From Paenibacillaceae bacterium (GTDB lineage Bacteria; Bacillota; Bacilli; Paenibacillales; NBRC-103111), in the NCBI GenBank assembly GCA_020697475.1, contig JAJFMO010000094.1, positions 1 to 9,133 of the forward strand: a stretch of 9,133 nucleotides of DNA. The letters are read 5' to 3'. Below, one piece after another: positions 1-7,634 of this stretch. The notes under the pieces were generated by a model. That model was not told where the DNA came from, did no database searches, and saw nothing but the letters and a program-made list of their open reading frames with translations. A program made the position numbers and the translations under genes. Position 1 is the stretch's first letter; every line of letters begins with the position of its first letter.

Positions 1-436
1 GGCACCGATCCTGCTCGACGACCAACCACTCCGCCCCTGCTTCCTTGGCTCTGTCCGCCACCTGGTGGAAGTCGATGATCCCTTCACCGATCTCCGCGAA
101 GAACTGCTCCTCGCCCGGCTCCATATCCTTGATGTGCACCAGCGGGCAGCGTCCTGCAAGCTTTCGCAGAAATTCCGCCGGATCCTCCCCGCCGCGCTTG
201 ATCCAATAGACGTCCGGCTCGAACTTGACCCACTCCGGATCCGTCTCCTCCATCAAAAGTTCAATCACATACTTGCCGTCAAACCGCTCGAACTCCCAAT
301 TGTGATTGTAATACAGCAATTGAAACCCTTGCTTGCGGCACTGCTCGCCGATGCGATTATACGCTTGAGCCGCATTGCTGACGGCCTGCCTCGACTCATG
401 CTTGCCCGAGAGGGCGACATATTTTATTTTCGGAAG
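1..436 (-). pseudogene. 5'-truncated sugar phosphate isomerase/epimerase (AP-endonuclease-2 / xylose-isomerase-like TIM barrel)
   Basis: The minus strand is open from just after an in-frame TAG (437-439) to the left edge, about 145 codons. It matches the C-terminal half of IolE-like sugar phosphate isomerases: a segment reading YVALSGKHESRQAV, then AYNRIGEQCRKQGFQLLYYNHNW, WVKFEPDVYW, LVHIKDMEPGEEQ (HIKDM at 122-136), EIGEGIIDF and VVEQD near position 10. The Asp of PDVYW, His of HIKD, Glu of EIGEG and Glu of VEQD fit the metal and active-site residues known for this fold. The N-terminal part (about 100 residues in the family) is missing. There is no in-frame ATG, GTG or TTG and no ribosome binding site near the start of the homology, and only about 50 nt separate it from the SBP1 stop. 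The 3' end lies beyond the window. I therefore call it a decayed or deleted gene; a misassembled junction would look the same. In intact form such enzymes interconvert cytoplasmic keto and aldo sugars or their phosphates. Confidence 0.72.
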
Positions 437-488
437 CTAATTCAGGTACTTTTGCGGGGGCCCCGGAATTCTGCTGATTTCCACCAAC

Positions 489-1811
489 TTACTTCGCTTT
501 CTCCTCCGCGACCGCCTTGTTGATCGCATCTTCCGCCTCGCGCAACGCAGTGTTGAAATCTTCCGCTCCCGTCTTGATCTTCGTGCTGAACGTCTTGTTC
601 AAAATCGGATTGGCCACATAATCGTAATCGCCCACCGGCAAGTTGGCCATGTTGTGCTTGAACGCCGCCTCCAAATTTTTCCCTTTGAAAATCGGCTCAT
701 CCGCGCCAAGCTGCTTCCAGATCGCCTGGCTGGCCAGCGGGGTGACAAACCCTCCGCGCACCAACGCCGTCTGCACCTCATCCGACAGCAAGTATTGAAT
801 AATCTGGAACGCTTCATCCTTGTACTTGCTCGTCGAAGCGATCGAGATCGCTACACCGTCTGCCTGAGGATCCATATTCGGCGCCTCCGTGAAGGTCGGG
901 AATGTGACCAGGTTCCAGTTCAGATCGGGAACTTCCGAAGCCCGGTTGATCATCCCAAGCAAGCCGGTAGCAAACATCGCCGTCGTGCGATCTTTCAAGA
1001 AGACGTCATAACCCGCTTTCTCCAAATTGTTTCCGGGAATTTGGAATACGCTTTGGTAGGTCCGCGCCAACGTTTGCCATTTCGCGCTCGAGACGGTCGC
1101 TTTACCGCTCTTATCCGTGATCGGCAACTCCAGCTGTCCGCGCATCAGCGTCATATTGTTGAAATCCAACCCGTGGTACTCGATGCCGCTGTCGGTACGC
1201 GACACCTTCTTGGCCAATTGAATCGTATCGTCCCACGTCATGTTGTCCTGCGGAGCAGGCACCCCGAATTTGTCAAAAATGTCTTTGTTGTACACCATGC
1301 CATAAATCGTCTTTTTATCGGGCAACCCATAAACTTGGCCGTTGCCGCTTAAGGCGACGATCGAATCCATCAGCCCGGCGTCGAAACGCTTCAAGTCGTA
1401 ATTGTACTTCTTGATCATCGGCGTCAGATCGAACTGCAAATTCAATTTCATCATATCGTTCTTGATTTGGTCTTTGGGCGTGATCAGAATGTCCGGGGTG
1501 TTGTCCGTAGCCAGCAGCTGATCGAGCGGTGTTTTCTCGATCTTCTCGATCTTCACCTGCGGGTACTTCTTGCTCATCGGATCGAGCACTTGGTCTTTGA
1601 ATTCCGTCTCTTTCATCCCGGCGTAAATTTTCAGTGTGAAAGGTTTGATCTCCACCTCGGCAGGCTTGGCGACTTCTGAAGGTTTGCTCGGCGTCGTCGT
1701 TTCGGGCGTCGCCCCTCCCGAATTGGGCTTCTCCTGACCTCCGCAAGCGGTACCGACTACTGTGACTAAAAGCAACATCGAAAGCGTAATCAACGATTTT
1801 TTTCCGATCAT
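489..1811 (-). CDS. Extracellular solute-binding lipoprotein of a sugar ABC transporter (SBP1)
   Basis: This is a 440-residue substrate-binding protein, probably anchored on the outer face of the membrane, that would deliver a carbohydrate to an ABC permease not encoded here. Residues 1-23 form a lipoprotein signal: MIGKK, a hydrophobic core, then GTAC with Cys23 as the likely lipidated residue. Gly at -3 makes the lipobox weak. A Pro/Thr/Ser-rich linker (about 30-55) precedes the bilobed family-1 SBP domain (about 58-440). Landmarks are the DPMSKKYPQV segment (77-86), the NTPDILI strand (104-110), YNKDIFDKFGVP (174-185), MTW (191-193), FLKDR (271-275) and SKYKDEAFQII (328-338). ATG 1809-1811 is preceded by AAGGGGAG at 1820-1827, spacing 8 nt, so the start is firm. 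The protein is a clear but divergent paralogue of SBP3 (7649-9001). It lies 77 nt downstream of SBP2. The ligand cannot be read from the sequence. Confidence 0.93.
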   Translation of the reverse strand: MIGKKSLITLSMLLLVTVVGTACGGQEKPNSGGATPETTTPSKPSEVAKPAEVEIKPFTLKIYAGMKETEFKDQVLDPMSKKYPQVKIEKIEKTPLDQLLATDNTPDILITPKDQIKNDMMKLNLQFDLTPMIKKYNYDLKRFDAGLMDSIVALSGNGQVYGLPDKKTIYGMVYNKDIFDKFGVPAPQDNMTWDDTIQLAKKVSRTDSGIEYHGLDFNNMTLMRGQLELPITDKSGKATVSSAKWQTLARTYQSVFQIPGNNLEKAGYDVFLKDRTTAMFATGLLGMINRASEVPDLNWNLVTFPTFTEAPNMDPQADGVAISIASTSKYKDEAFQIIQYLLSDEVQTALVRGGFVTPLASQAIWKQLGADEPIFKGKNLEAAFKHNMANLPVGDYDYVANPILNKTFSTKIKTGAEDFNTALREAEDAINKAVAEEKAK

Positions 1812-1888
1812 GCTGCGTTCTCCCCTTCATTATTAAAAAGATGGCCTTACCCGAAAATTGCTTGCATCTGAAACTTACCGGCGATTAC

Positions 1889-3406
1889 TCAACGATTTCG
1901 ATAATCCGCGTTATACTCGGACGTGATCTTATCCCCGCCGCCCGCCTTCCACTCCGCGACCGCCTGATCGACCGCATCGAGCGGCTTCTTCCCTTCGATG
2001 ACCTCAACGAGCGTCTGAGTCCACCGCTGTCTAAGCGTCGTTCCCATCCGGGCTTCCGTCGGCGACTGCAACCCGGCGCTCGCATCCGGCCAGCGATACG
2101 GCTCCAGGTGATTTACCCAGTTCATCACCTTGCTTACGTATTGCGGGTCATCCCAGCTTTGGAAGGCGACAAGCGGGTCGAAGCGGCGAAACACCCAGGA
2201 AGAAAACAAGTTCGCCCGATCTTCGTCGAAAGCCGGCAGCTTCACATACCGTCCGTCCGCCGTTTTCTTGTAGTGGATTCCCTCCACCCCATTGCGGATC
2301 AGGTCGTATCCTTCGTCGCTCAGCACATAATTGAGTAGATCGAGAATTCGCTTCTGCTTTTGCGGATCGATCCGGCTGTTGATCACCAGCTTGTTCGCGC
2401 TCATCGAGGTGATGGTCGTCCGTTTGCCTGCCGGTCCAATAGGCGGGGTTAACTGAACGACGTCGGCGTCTGGCGCGATCTTCCGTAAACCGGGGATCGT
2501 CTTGACATAGAGGTTGTTCGGATTCACATAAGCGATACCGGACTTGCCCGCTTCAAACTTGCGCAGCGGGTCCCGCCAATCCTGGACGGAAAAGTCGGGA
2601 TCAAGCACCCCTTCGGCATCCGCCTTGCGCAAATAGGCGGTAAGTGCTTTCAATTCCGCCGTCTGGGTGTACATCGGTACAAGCTTCCCGCCCGCGTCCT
2701 GCCAACCGTTGGCCAGTCCGAACGCCCCGCGCAAAAAATCGATGCCGCCAAATCCGCCGCCCGGAAAAATATTCATCAACAAACCGACCGTATCGTTCTC
2801 CCCGTTGCCGTCAGGATCGTCGTGAACAAACCGTTTGGCTGTTTCGTACAATTCGTCGATCGTGTCCGGCATCGGCAGTCCCAGCTTATCCAACCAATCT
2901 TTACGGATGGCCAGCGAGTTGCGCACCTCGGGCACGTAATGCGGGATGCCATAGAGCTTGGACGCAGGATTGCCCAGCTTCCAATTCTCCTCAGGGATGT
3001 ATTCCGTCAAGTTCGGCTCGTCGGCGAGAAACGGCTTGACGTCCAGAAACAGTCCGCTGCCCTGCCATTTGGCGAAGTCTTCGGAATTCACGAAGTAAAC
3101 GTCGGGTAGATTGCCCGTTGCAACCAATACGGCCAGCTTCTCGTCGTAATTGGCGCCCGGCACCCACTGCATCTCCAGATCGAGGTTAAACTTCTGCGAT
3201 AACGCCTTGATCACCGGGTGATTGTCCGGCCAGCCGCCGCCTTCTGCGGCGCGGGTCATAAAGACGACGCTCAGCTTGCCGCCCGCCGCATCCGCCCCCG
3301 GTGCGCCGTCCGTCGATTCCTGTCTGCCGCAACCTGCCAATCCACCAAGCCATACGGCCGCCGCCAGAGCCATTCCGATTAATTGCCGCCAACGATGAGA
3401 TCCCAA
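1889..3406 (-). CDS. Extracellular solute-binding lipoprotein, LipO/YtcQ-like (SBP2)
   Basis: This is a second kind of ABC-transporter sugar-binding lipoprotein, about 505 residues, longer than SBP1 and SBP3 and of the LipO/YtcQ type that usually works with LplB/YtcP-like permeases (family knowledge). I chose TTG 3404-3406: it has AAAGGA at 3411-3416 (spacing 4 nt, rather tight) and gives a compact signal peptide, MGSHRWRQLIG plus a hydrophobic stretch ending LAGC, with Cys26 as the lipidation site. The frame is open to a further TTG at 3460, but that start has no ribosome binding site and would add 18 residues that do not look like a signal peptide. The mature protein shows WVPGANYDEKLAVLVATGNLPDV, GIPHYVPEVRNSLAIRKDWLDKLGLP and a DPDGNGEND loop (about 197-205), an EF-hand-like calcium loop often seen in this family. 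It lies downstream of the kinase gene, with 81 nt between them. Its ligand is unknown, probably an oligosaccharide. Confidence 0.9.
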   Translation of the reverse strand: MGSHRWRQLIGMALAAAVWLGGLAGCGRQESTDGAPGADAAGGKLSVVFMTRAAEGGGWPDNHPVIKALSQKFNLDLEMQWVPGANYDEKLAVLVATGNLPDVYFVNSEDFAKWQGSGLFLDVKPFLADEPNLTEYIPEENWKLGNPASKLYGIPHYVPEVRNSLAIRKDWLDKLGLPMPDTIDELYETAKRFVHDDPDGNGENDTVGLLMNIFPGGGFGGIDFLRGAFGLANGWQDAGGKLVPMYTQTAELKALTAYLRKADAEGVLDPDFSVQDWRDPLRKFEAGKSGIAYVNPNNLYVKTIPGLRKIAPDADVVQLTPPIGPAGKRTTITSMSANKLVINSRIDPQKQKRILDLLNYVLSDEGYDLIRNGVEGIHYKKTADGRYVKLPAFDEDRANLFSSWVFRRFDPLVAFQSWDDPQYVSKVMNWVNHLEPYRWPDASAGLQSPTEARMGTTLRQRWTQTLVEVIEGKKPLDAVDQAVAEWKAGGGDKITSEYNADYRNR

Positions 3407-3410
3407 CGTT

Positions 3411-3416
3411 TCCTTT
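3411..3416 (-). promoter_or_regulatory. Ribosome binding site favouring TTG 3404-3406 for SBP2
   Basis: The minus strand reads AAAGGA, then 4 nt, then TTG. Spacing is short but this gives a standard 26-residue lipoprotein signal. The other in-frame TTG (3458-3460) has no such site, and ATG 3371-3373 would remove the charged n-region. Confidence 0.5.
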
Positions 3417-3474
3417 GCCCCCCGTATAACGCTATCCTCATTGTATAAATTCCTTGCCAAGAAAGCATTGCACT

Positions 3475-3485
3475 AACCGACGGTT
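3475..3485. repeat. Short perfect inverted repeat between the kinase and SBP2 genes
   Basis: AACCGACGGTT has 5-bp arms around one central base, 2 bp past the kinase stop codon (3488-3490) in the direction of transcription. The single-base centre rules out a normal hairpin and there is no T-tract, so it is not a terminator. It could be a small operator or chance. Confidence 0.3.
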
Positions 3486-3487
3486 TC

Positions 3488-5230
3488 TTATCCTATTTCC
3501 GCAAAATCGCGCAAAGGAAGGCGAATGGAGACAATTGCGCCTCTCCCGATGAACGATGTGATGCCCAGTCCGTAAGCTTCGCCGTATCGCAACACCAGCC
3601 GAGCGTGAACATTGGCGATGCCGAGCGACTCATGCTGCACAATAGGATCGCTGCCGGTTCGGGTAATGCGAGCGATACTCTCCTGCAACTCTATCAGCCG
3701 TTCTTCGGGAATGCCCGGTCCGTTGTCGGCGATTTCCACGATCAGTGTCGAATCTGTATGGTAGGCGCTGACGAAGATCGCCCCTTTGCCGCCGAGCGGC
3801 TCAATTGCATACTTGACGGCATTCTCCACGAGCGGCTGCAACGTTAGACGGACGATCGGACAAGCGGCATATTTCGGATTCACAACCAGATGGCTCTGAA
3901 AATGTTTCGGAAACCGGATATGAACAATTTGCAAATAGTTCCGCAAATGTTCGAGCTCCTCGCCGAGCGTCACCTCAAGATCCGGCGATTTCGCGGTGTA
4001 ACGGTACACGTCGGCCAAATTTCGGGCGATCCGCTCGATCTTCGGGACTTTCTCCAAGTAAGCCATGCTCTTGATGATGTCGAGCGTATTGTACAACAGG
4101 TGGGGGTTGATCTGGTTTTGCAGAGCTTGAATGACCGCTTCCTTCTGCCGCAGTTCCAGCTGCACCTCGCGTATCTGAAGATCAGATACGGTGTTCGTCA
4201 GCCGCAGGATCGGCTGGACGAAGCGATGCGACAATAGCGGAACAAGCAGTATGACCAACAGCGACAGGATGAGCACGACAGCAAGTGTTGAATTCCGCGC
4301 GATCGCGAGACCGCTCGCCATCTCCTCGTATGGCACGATGGCGGCGACATTCCAGTCGGTGAAGTCGGAACGGCTGGAAGCGAGCAGCACCTCCTTGTCC
4401 CCCCAGGGCTGCACGGAAGTCTGCGAGGACAGATCGAGGCTGCGCAGATCGGTCAACTGCCGGGGAAGTCCCCAATTATCTGCGTTCGGATGATACACGA
4501 TCGTGCCGTTGTCCGCGACAATGAAGAAAAATCCGCTTTGACCCAGAGTGAACTTGCCCAGGATCGATTCGATCTGCTTCAGCTTGATGTCGATGACCAA
4601 CCGACCGATTAACCCTGCATCCTCGGTACTGTAAATCGGAATGACGATCGAGACGACCGGCACACCGGCGAATTGCGGGTACCGGGTAAGGTGCGTGGGC
4701 AAGATGCGCACCTGCCGCTCCATGGCAAGATAGTACCAAGGTTCGTTGCGGTAATTGGCGTCGGTGTCGAGGAACGAGCCGTACATGGAGACGACGTTGC
4801 GATCCGCCGACACGACGAACATGTTGACGATCTCGGAGTAGTTGAGGGCGACGTATCTCCTCAGCGTATCCTCAATGCGGGCAATATCTGCACGAGTGTA
4901 ATCATTGTCGTTGCGCAGCCAGCGCTGGATCAGTTCCGGGTCGGCCGACTTGCCGGCGTCGAGGCTTGAAGCGAGCGGACCGGCGATCAGCGTGGAGGTG
5001 GATTGAATCAATTGACGGATGTAAAAATCCATCTGATGGTTGAGTCGGGAGCTGGCGCCGACGGATATCGCGAAGAAATCCGCCTTCGTCGCTTTCGTAT
5101 AGTACATTTGAGTGAAAATGGCCATGAGCAGTACGGAAAATAAGCTGACGCTCAAGAAACCGGCGATCATCTTGAATCGGGTCGACAGATGGACGGAGTT
5201 GCGCAATCGTTGCAGCTTCTTCAGCTTCAT
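3488..5230 (-). CDS. YesM-type sensor histidine kinase
   Basis: This is a 580-residue membrane kinase that should phosphorylate the response regulator encoded just upstream. Order of parts: a basic N-terminus; TM1 (about 21-43); a large extracellular Cache-like sensor (about 45-310); TM2 (about 314-334); a remnant of HAMP (HRFVQPILRL, 335-344); a helical linker; the His_kinase DHp motif INPHLLYNTLD (374-384) with phospho-acceptor His377; and a HATPase_c domain with N-box Asn470 (PLVENAVKY), G1 DNGPGIP (502-508) and G2-like LGIANVHARL (536-545). The usual motif is NPHFLYNTL, so Phe is Leu here. Only about 35 residues lie between the HAMP proline (340) and NPH, where about 75 is normal for YesM proteins, so the second HAMP helix appears to be missing. 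The ATG overlaps the regulator's TGA (ATGA), and AGGA at 5241-5244 lies 10 nt upstream, which points to translational coupling. The likely input is an extracellular sugar or a ligand-loaded binding protein (inference). Confidence 0.95.
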   Translation of the reverse strand: MKLKKLQRLRNSVHLSTRFKMIAGFLSVSLFSVLLMAIFTQMYYTKATKADFFAISVGASSRLNHQMDFYIRQLIQSTSTLIAGPLASSLDAGKSADPELIQRWLRNDNDYTRADIARIEDTLRRYVALNYSEIVNMFVVSADRNVVSMYGSFLDTDANYRNEPWYYLAMERQVRILPTHLTRYPQFAGVPVVSIVIPIYSTEDAGLIGRLVIDIKLKQIESILGKFTLGQSGFFFIVADNGTIVYHPNADNWGLPRQLTDLRSLDLSSQTSVQPWGDKEVLLASSRSDFTDWNVAAIVPYEEMASGLAIARNSTLAVVLILSLLVILLVPLLSHRFVQPILRLTNTVSDLQIREVQLELRQKEAVIQALQNQINPHLLYNTLDIIKSMAYLEKVPKIERIARNLADVYRYTAKSPDLEVTLGEELEHLRNYLQIVHIRFPKHFQSHLVVNPKYAACPIVRLTLQPLVENAVKYAIEPLGGKGAIFVSAYHTDSTLIVEIADNGPGIPEERLIELQESIARITRTGSDPIVQHESLGIANVHARLVLRYGEAYGLGITSFIGRGAIVSIRLPLRDFAEIG

Positions 5231-6228
5231 AAACCGATGTTCCTGCGGAATTCGTTGGGCGACATGCCGGTCGAATTTTTGAACACCCTGTTGAAATAAG
5301 GTAAAGAGGCGAACCCGACCTCGTCCGCTACTTCATATACCTTCTTCCCGGGATCGAACAGCAGTTGCTTGGCTTTATCGATTTTCACCTGATTGACGTA
5401 GTGGACGAAAGTCAGGCCAGTATGCTGTTTGAACAGGGAGCTCAAGTACGAACAGCTGATGTTGGCGAACGACGCCATATCGACGATGTGGATCTCGTCC
5501 ATGTAGTGCCCGGCAATGTAATCGCATACTTTTTTGACGACGAAATGGGTGTTGCCCTTGGGGGACAGCCGCAGCCACTGCTCAAGCAGTTGTTGAAAAT
5601 AGTGCCGAACTTCTTCCTGCCCACGGGATTCGGGGAATGGTTCCATGGCGCGGACGGCGCCGGCTCCATCCAGCAATTCGTTGAACTTGGCGGCGAAGAT
5701 GCGCAGCAGGTTGACGCTTGACCCCGGATGGGGAAGCTGCAGGATGCGGTCGACCAGCGACGTATATTGCCTCAGCATCTCGGCTTGCTCAAGTGATGGC
5801 AAGTCGTGAAGCAGCTGTTGAATTTCTGCGATCGTTCCGTGCAGCTCACGCTTCGACTCCAGTCTTTCCATCGAGCGAAGCAACGCCTGCTTCAACTCGC
5901 TCTCCAGCACCGGCTTGAGCAAATATTCCGACACCCCGTAGCGGATCGCTTGCTGCGCGTACTGGAAATTGCTGTGGCCGCTGATGACGATCGGCACGAT
6001 CGGCAGCGCCATCGCGTCGATGTCTTTCATCAAGGCGAGCCCGTCCTTCCCCGGCATCATAATGTCGGTGATGAGCACGTTCGGCCACAGTTCCCAGATT
6101 AGCTCCCACGCCTCGTCGCCGTTGGCAGCCGAACCGGTGACGCGGAAGCCTGCGTCCATATTCTCGACCATCTCCACCAGTGCGCTGCGAATCCACCATT
6201 CATCTTCGGCGACGAGCACGTGCAGCAT
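5227..6228 (-). CDS. YesN-type response regulator, receiver domain plus AraC-family HTH
   Basis: This is a 333-residue DNA-binding response regulator, cytoplasmic, partner of the kinase that overlaps its 3' end by 4 nt. The N-terminal receiver domain (about 3-117) is complete: acidic pair Glu8/Asp9, phospho-acceptor Asp55 in LITDIMMPGKDG, Ser83 (VISGHSNF) and Lys105 (EYLLKPV). A linker of about 110 residues follows. The AraC/XylS double helix-turn-helix covers about 234-331: the first HTH reads IVDMASFANISCSYLSSLFKQHTG, and the second ends in VADEVGFASLPYFNRVFKNSTGMSPNEFRR. It is a little shorter than B. subtilis YesN and much shorter than the regulators of about 500 residues common in Paenibacillus, because the linker is short. 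The ATG has an ideal AAAGGAGG (6235-6242) at 6 nt. Only 17 nt separate it from the sulfatase stop, so the two are almost certainly co-transcribed. Expected targets are sugar uptake and degradation genes, possibly this operon. Confidence 0.96.
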   Translation of the reverse strand: MLHVLVAEDEWWIRSALVEMVENMDAGFRVTGSAANGDEAWELIWELWPNVLITDIMMPGKDGLALMKDIDAMALPIVPIVISGHSNFQYAQQAIRYGVSEYLLKPVLESELKQALLRSMERLESKRELHGTIAEIQQLLHDLPSLEQAEMLRQYTSLVDRILQLPHPGSSVNLLRIFAAKFNELLDGAGAVRAMEPFPESRGQEEVRHYFQQLLEQWLRLSPKGNTHFVVKKVCDYIAGHYMDEIHIVDMASFANISCSYLSSLFKQHTGLTFVHYVNQVKIDKAKQLLFDPGKKVYEVADEVGFASLPYFNRVFKNSTGMSPNEFRRNIGL

Positions 6229-6234
6229 GGGTAT

Positions 6235-6242
6235 CCTCCTTT
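6235..6242 (-). promoter_or_regulatory. Strong ribosome binding site of the response regulator gene
   Basis: The minus strand reads AAAGGAGG, an almost perfect anti-16S match, 6 nt before ATG 6226-6228. It lies wholly in the 17-nt gap after the sulfatase stop, so the regulator is translated independently although probably co-transcribed. Confidence 0.85.
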
Positions 6243-6245
6243 CGA

Positions 6246-7619
6246 TCAGAGCGGCCGCTTGGCAGCGGCAAACCGTTCTTCCAGCTGTGCCGACAGTTGC
6301 CGCACCAGCTCCGGCTCGGATTCGGCAAGGTTGTGGAGTTCATACGGATCGTCCGTTAAATTGAACAATTCTTTCATGTCGCCAATGTTGTCGATCAGCT
6401 TGTACCGATCGTTGCGGATGCTGCGGTAAAATTTGCCCGAGCTGATCGCTTCGCTGCGGTGCGCGTCGCGCTCACCGCGCAGCAAGCCGGCGAACGAGAG
6501 CGAATCCATCGGCGCGGCGGGAGCGAGCCCGGCCAATTCGCCGGCAGTGGCGTTCAAGTCGATGAGCTCGATCAGCGCATCGCTGACCCGCCCGCCCGCG
6601 ATGCCGGGGCCGGCGACGATGAGCGGCACGTGCGCAGAGGCTTCATACGCCATCGTCTTGCCGAACGCGCCGTGATCGCCGATCATCTCGCCGTGGTCGC
6701 TGGAGAACAAGATGTACGTGTTGTCCATCATCCCCCGGCGCTCCAAAGCGGCGAGAATGTCGCCGATCTGATCATCGATCGCTTCGATTGCCGCGCAATA
6801 TTGCCGGCGGGCGCCTTCGATCGCTTGCTTGTCGCCCGTTTCGAAGCGGCGGCGCACCCAATCCGGCCGAGAGTCCGTCGGGATCGCGGCTGCCGGCATC
6901 TCCGCGTTGCGATAGCGTTCGGCATACTCGGTCGGCGGATCGAACGGCGAATGCGGCCCAACGAAGCTGACGAACGAAAACCACGGGAAATCGTCCGGCA
7001 CCCTGTCGATCCATTCTGCCGCCCTGCGTCCAATGTAGCAATCTTCGAACGCCTCGGTCGGGAGGGCGGAGTCGTGGTACCAGTTGTCGAACCCTTTCTT
7101 CTTACCGCGATTGCGATAGTCTTGATAAAAGGTAGTTAACATCCCTCGTTCTTCAAGGTAATGCGTGTAAGGACCGATTGGCGTCGGTGACGATCCGGCG
7201 TGCGACTTGCCTTCGCATTCTTCGGGGTGTGTGAATCCCCAGCGGTAGGCTTGGGGCCGATCGCCGTAACGGCCGTTATAGTGGTCCGGCTTGTTCAAGT
7301 CGAGCTTACCTACGCAATGTACCCGGTAGTCGTTATCACGAAATCGCTGATATAAGGTGGGAAGATCGGGCGACAGCACGTGGGAATTGTCGACGAGTCC
7401 AAGCCTGGCCGGTTGCATTCCCGTGGCCAGCGAGATTCGCGCCGGGACGCAAAGCGGAGAATTTGAGGTGCAGCGGGTGAACAGCATCCCCCGTTCTGCC
7501 AGTCGATCGATATTCGGCGTCCGCACGAAGTCGGCGCCCATGCAACCCAAGTAGTCGAAACGATGTTGGTCGTCCAATATAAAAAGTACATTCGGTTTGT
7601 TTTCTGCATTCGTTTTCAT
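6246..7619 (-). CDS. S1-family sulfatase (formylglycine-dependent), predicted cytoplasmic
   Basis: This is a 457-residue sulfate-ester hydrolase of the alkaline phosphatase superfamily. Visible motifs: metal ligands Asp16/Asp17 in NVLFILDDQH; the sulfatase signature CVPARISLATG (57-67), in which Cys57 would be converted to formylglycine (CxPxR type, Ala where Ser is common); GKLDL at 104-108; GPHSPFDPP (221-229, His223); SSDHGEMIGDHG (306-317, Asp308/His309); Lys321; and the C-terminal subdomain with RNDRYKLI and NLTDDPYELHNLA (420-432). Length and motif order are normal for the family. In most S1 sulfatases the GKxHL segment has His at the position of Asp107, so substrate contacts may differ. 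The N-terminus MKTNAENKPN runs straight into the first strand, with no signal peptide, so the enzyme should act inside the cell. ATG 7617-7619 has GGGAGGG (7626-7632) at 6 nt. It lies 29 nt after SBP3 and 17 nt before the regulator. The substrate, presumably a sulfated sugar, cannot be named. An activity on phosphonate or phosphate esters is less likely given the Cys signature. Confidence 0.94.
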   Translation of the reverse strand: MKTNAENKPNVLFILDDQHRFDYLGCMGADFVRTPNIDRLAERGMLFTRCTSNSPLCVPARISLATGMQPARLGLVDNSHVLSPDLPTLYQRFRDNDYRVHCVGKLDLNKPDHYNGRYGDRPQAYRWGFTHPEECEGKSHAGSSPTPIGPYTHYLEERGMLTTFYQDYRNRGKKKGFDNWYHDSALPTEAFEDCYIGRRAAEWIDRVPDDFPWFSFVSFVGPHSPFDPPTEYAERYRNAEMPAAAIPTDSRPDWVRRRFETGDKQAIEGARRQYCAAIEAIDDQIGDILAALERRGMMDNTYILFSSDHGEMIGDHGAFGKTMAYEASAHVPLIVAGPGIAGGRVSDALIELIDLNATAGELAGLAPAAPMDSLSFAGLLRGERDAHRSEAISSGKFYRSIRNDRYKLIDNIGDMKELFNLTDDPYELHNLAESEPELVRQLSAQLEERFAAAKRPL

Positions 7620-7634
7620 GTTGTGCCCTCCCGA

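Noticed and set aside
453..470. GC-rich palindrome GGGGCCCC after the SBP1 stop, considered as a terminator
   Set aside because: The palindrome has no loop and no following T-run on the minus strand, so it cannot act as a standard intrinsic terminator.
437..488. Insertion-sequence scar at the isomerase breakpoint
   Set aside because: I see no terminal inverted repeats, target-site duplication or transposase fragment in or around the junction.
437..491. Fusion of SBP1 to the isomerase remnant by frameshift or readthrough
   Set aside because: The two frames differ, and the isomerase frame has its own TAG at 437-439, so simple readthrough of the SBP1 stop would not join them.
654..1352. Long open frame on the plus strand (232 codons), and others such as 6459-7139, 65-523 and 1841-2338
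   Set aside because: They lie antisense to genes with clear families (SBP1, sulfatase, isomerase remnant, SBP2). Their products are Arg/Leu/His-rich with no recognisable motif, as expected of antisense frames in GC-rich DNA.
1812..1888. Promoter in the 77-nt gap between SBP2 and SBP1
   Set aside because: There is a TTTAAT-like -10 box on the minus strand but no acceptable -35 box at 16-18 nt, and no operator symmetry, so I do not call it.
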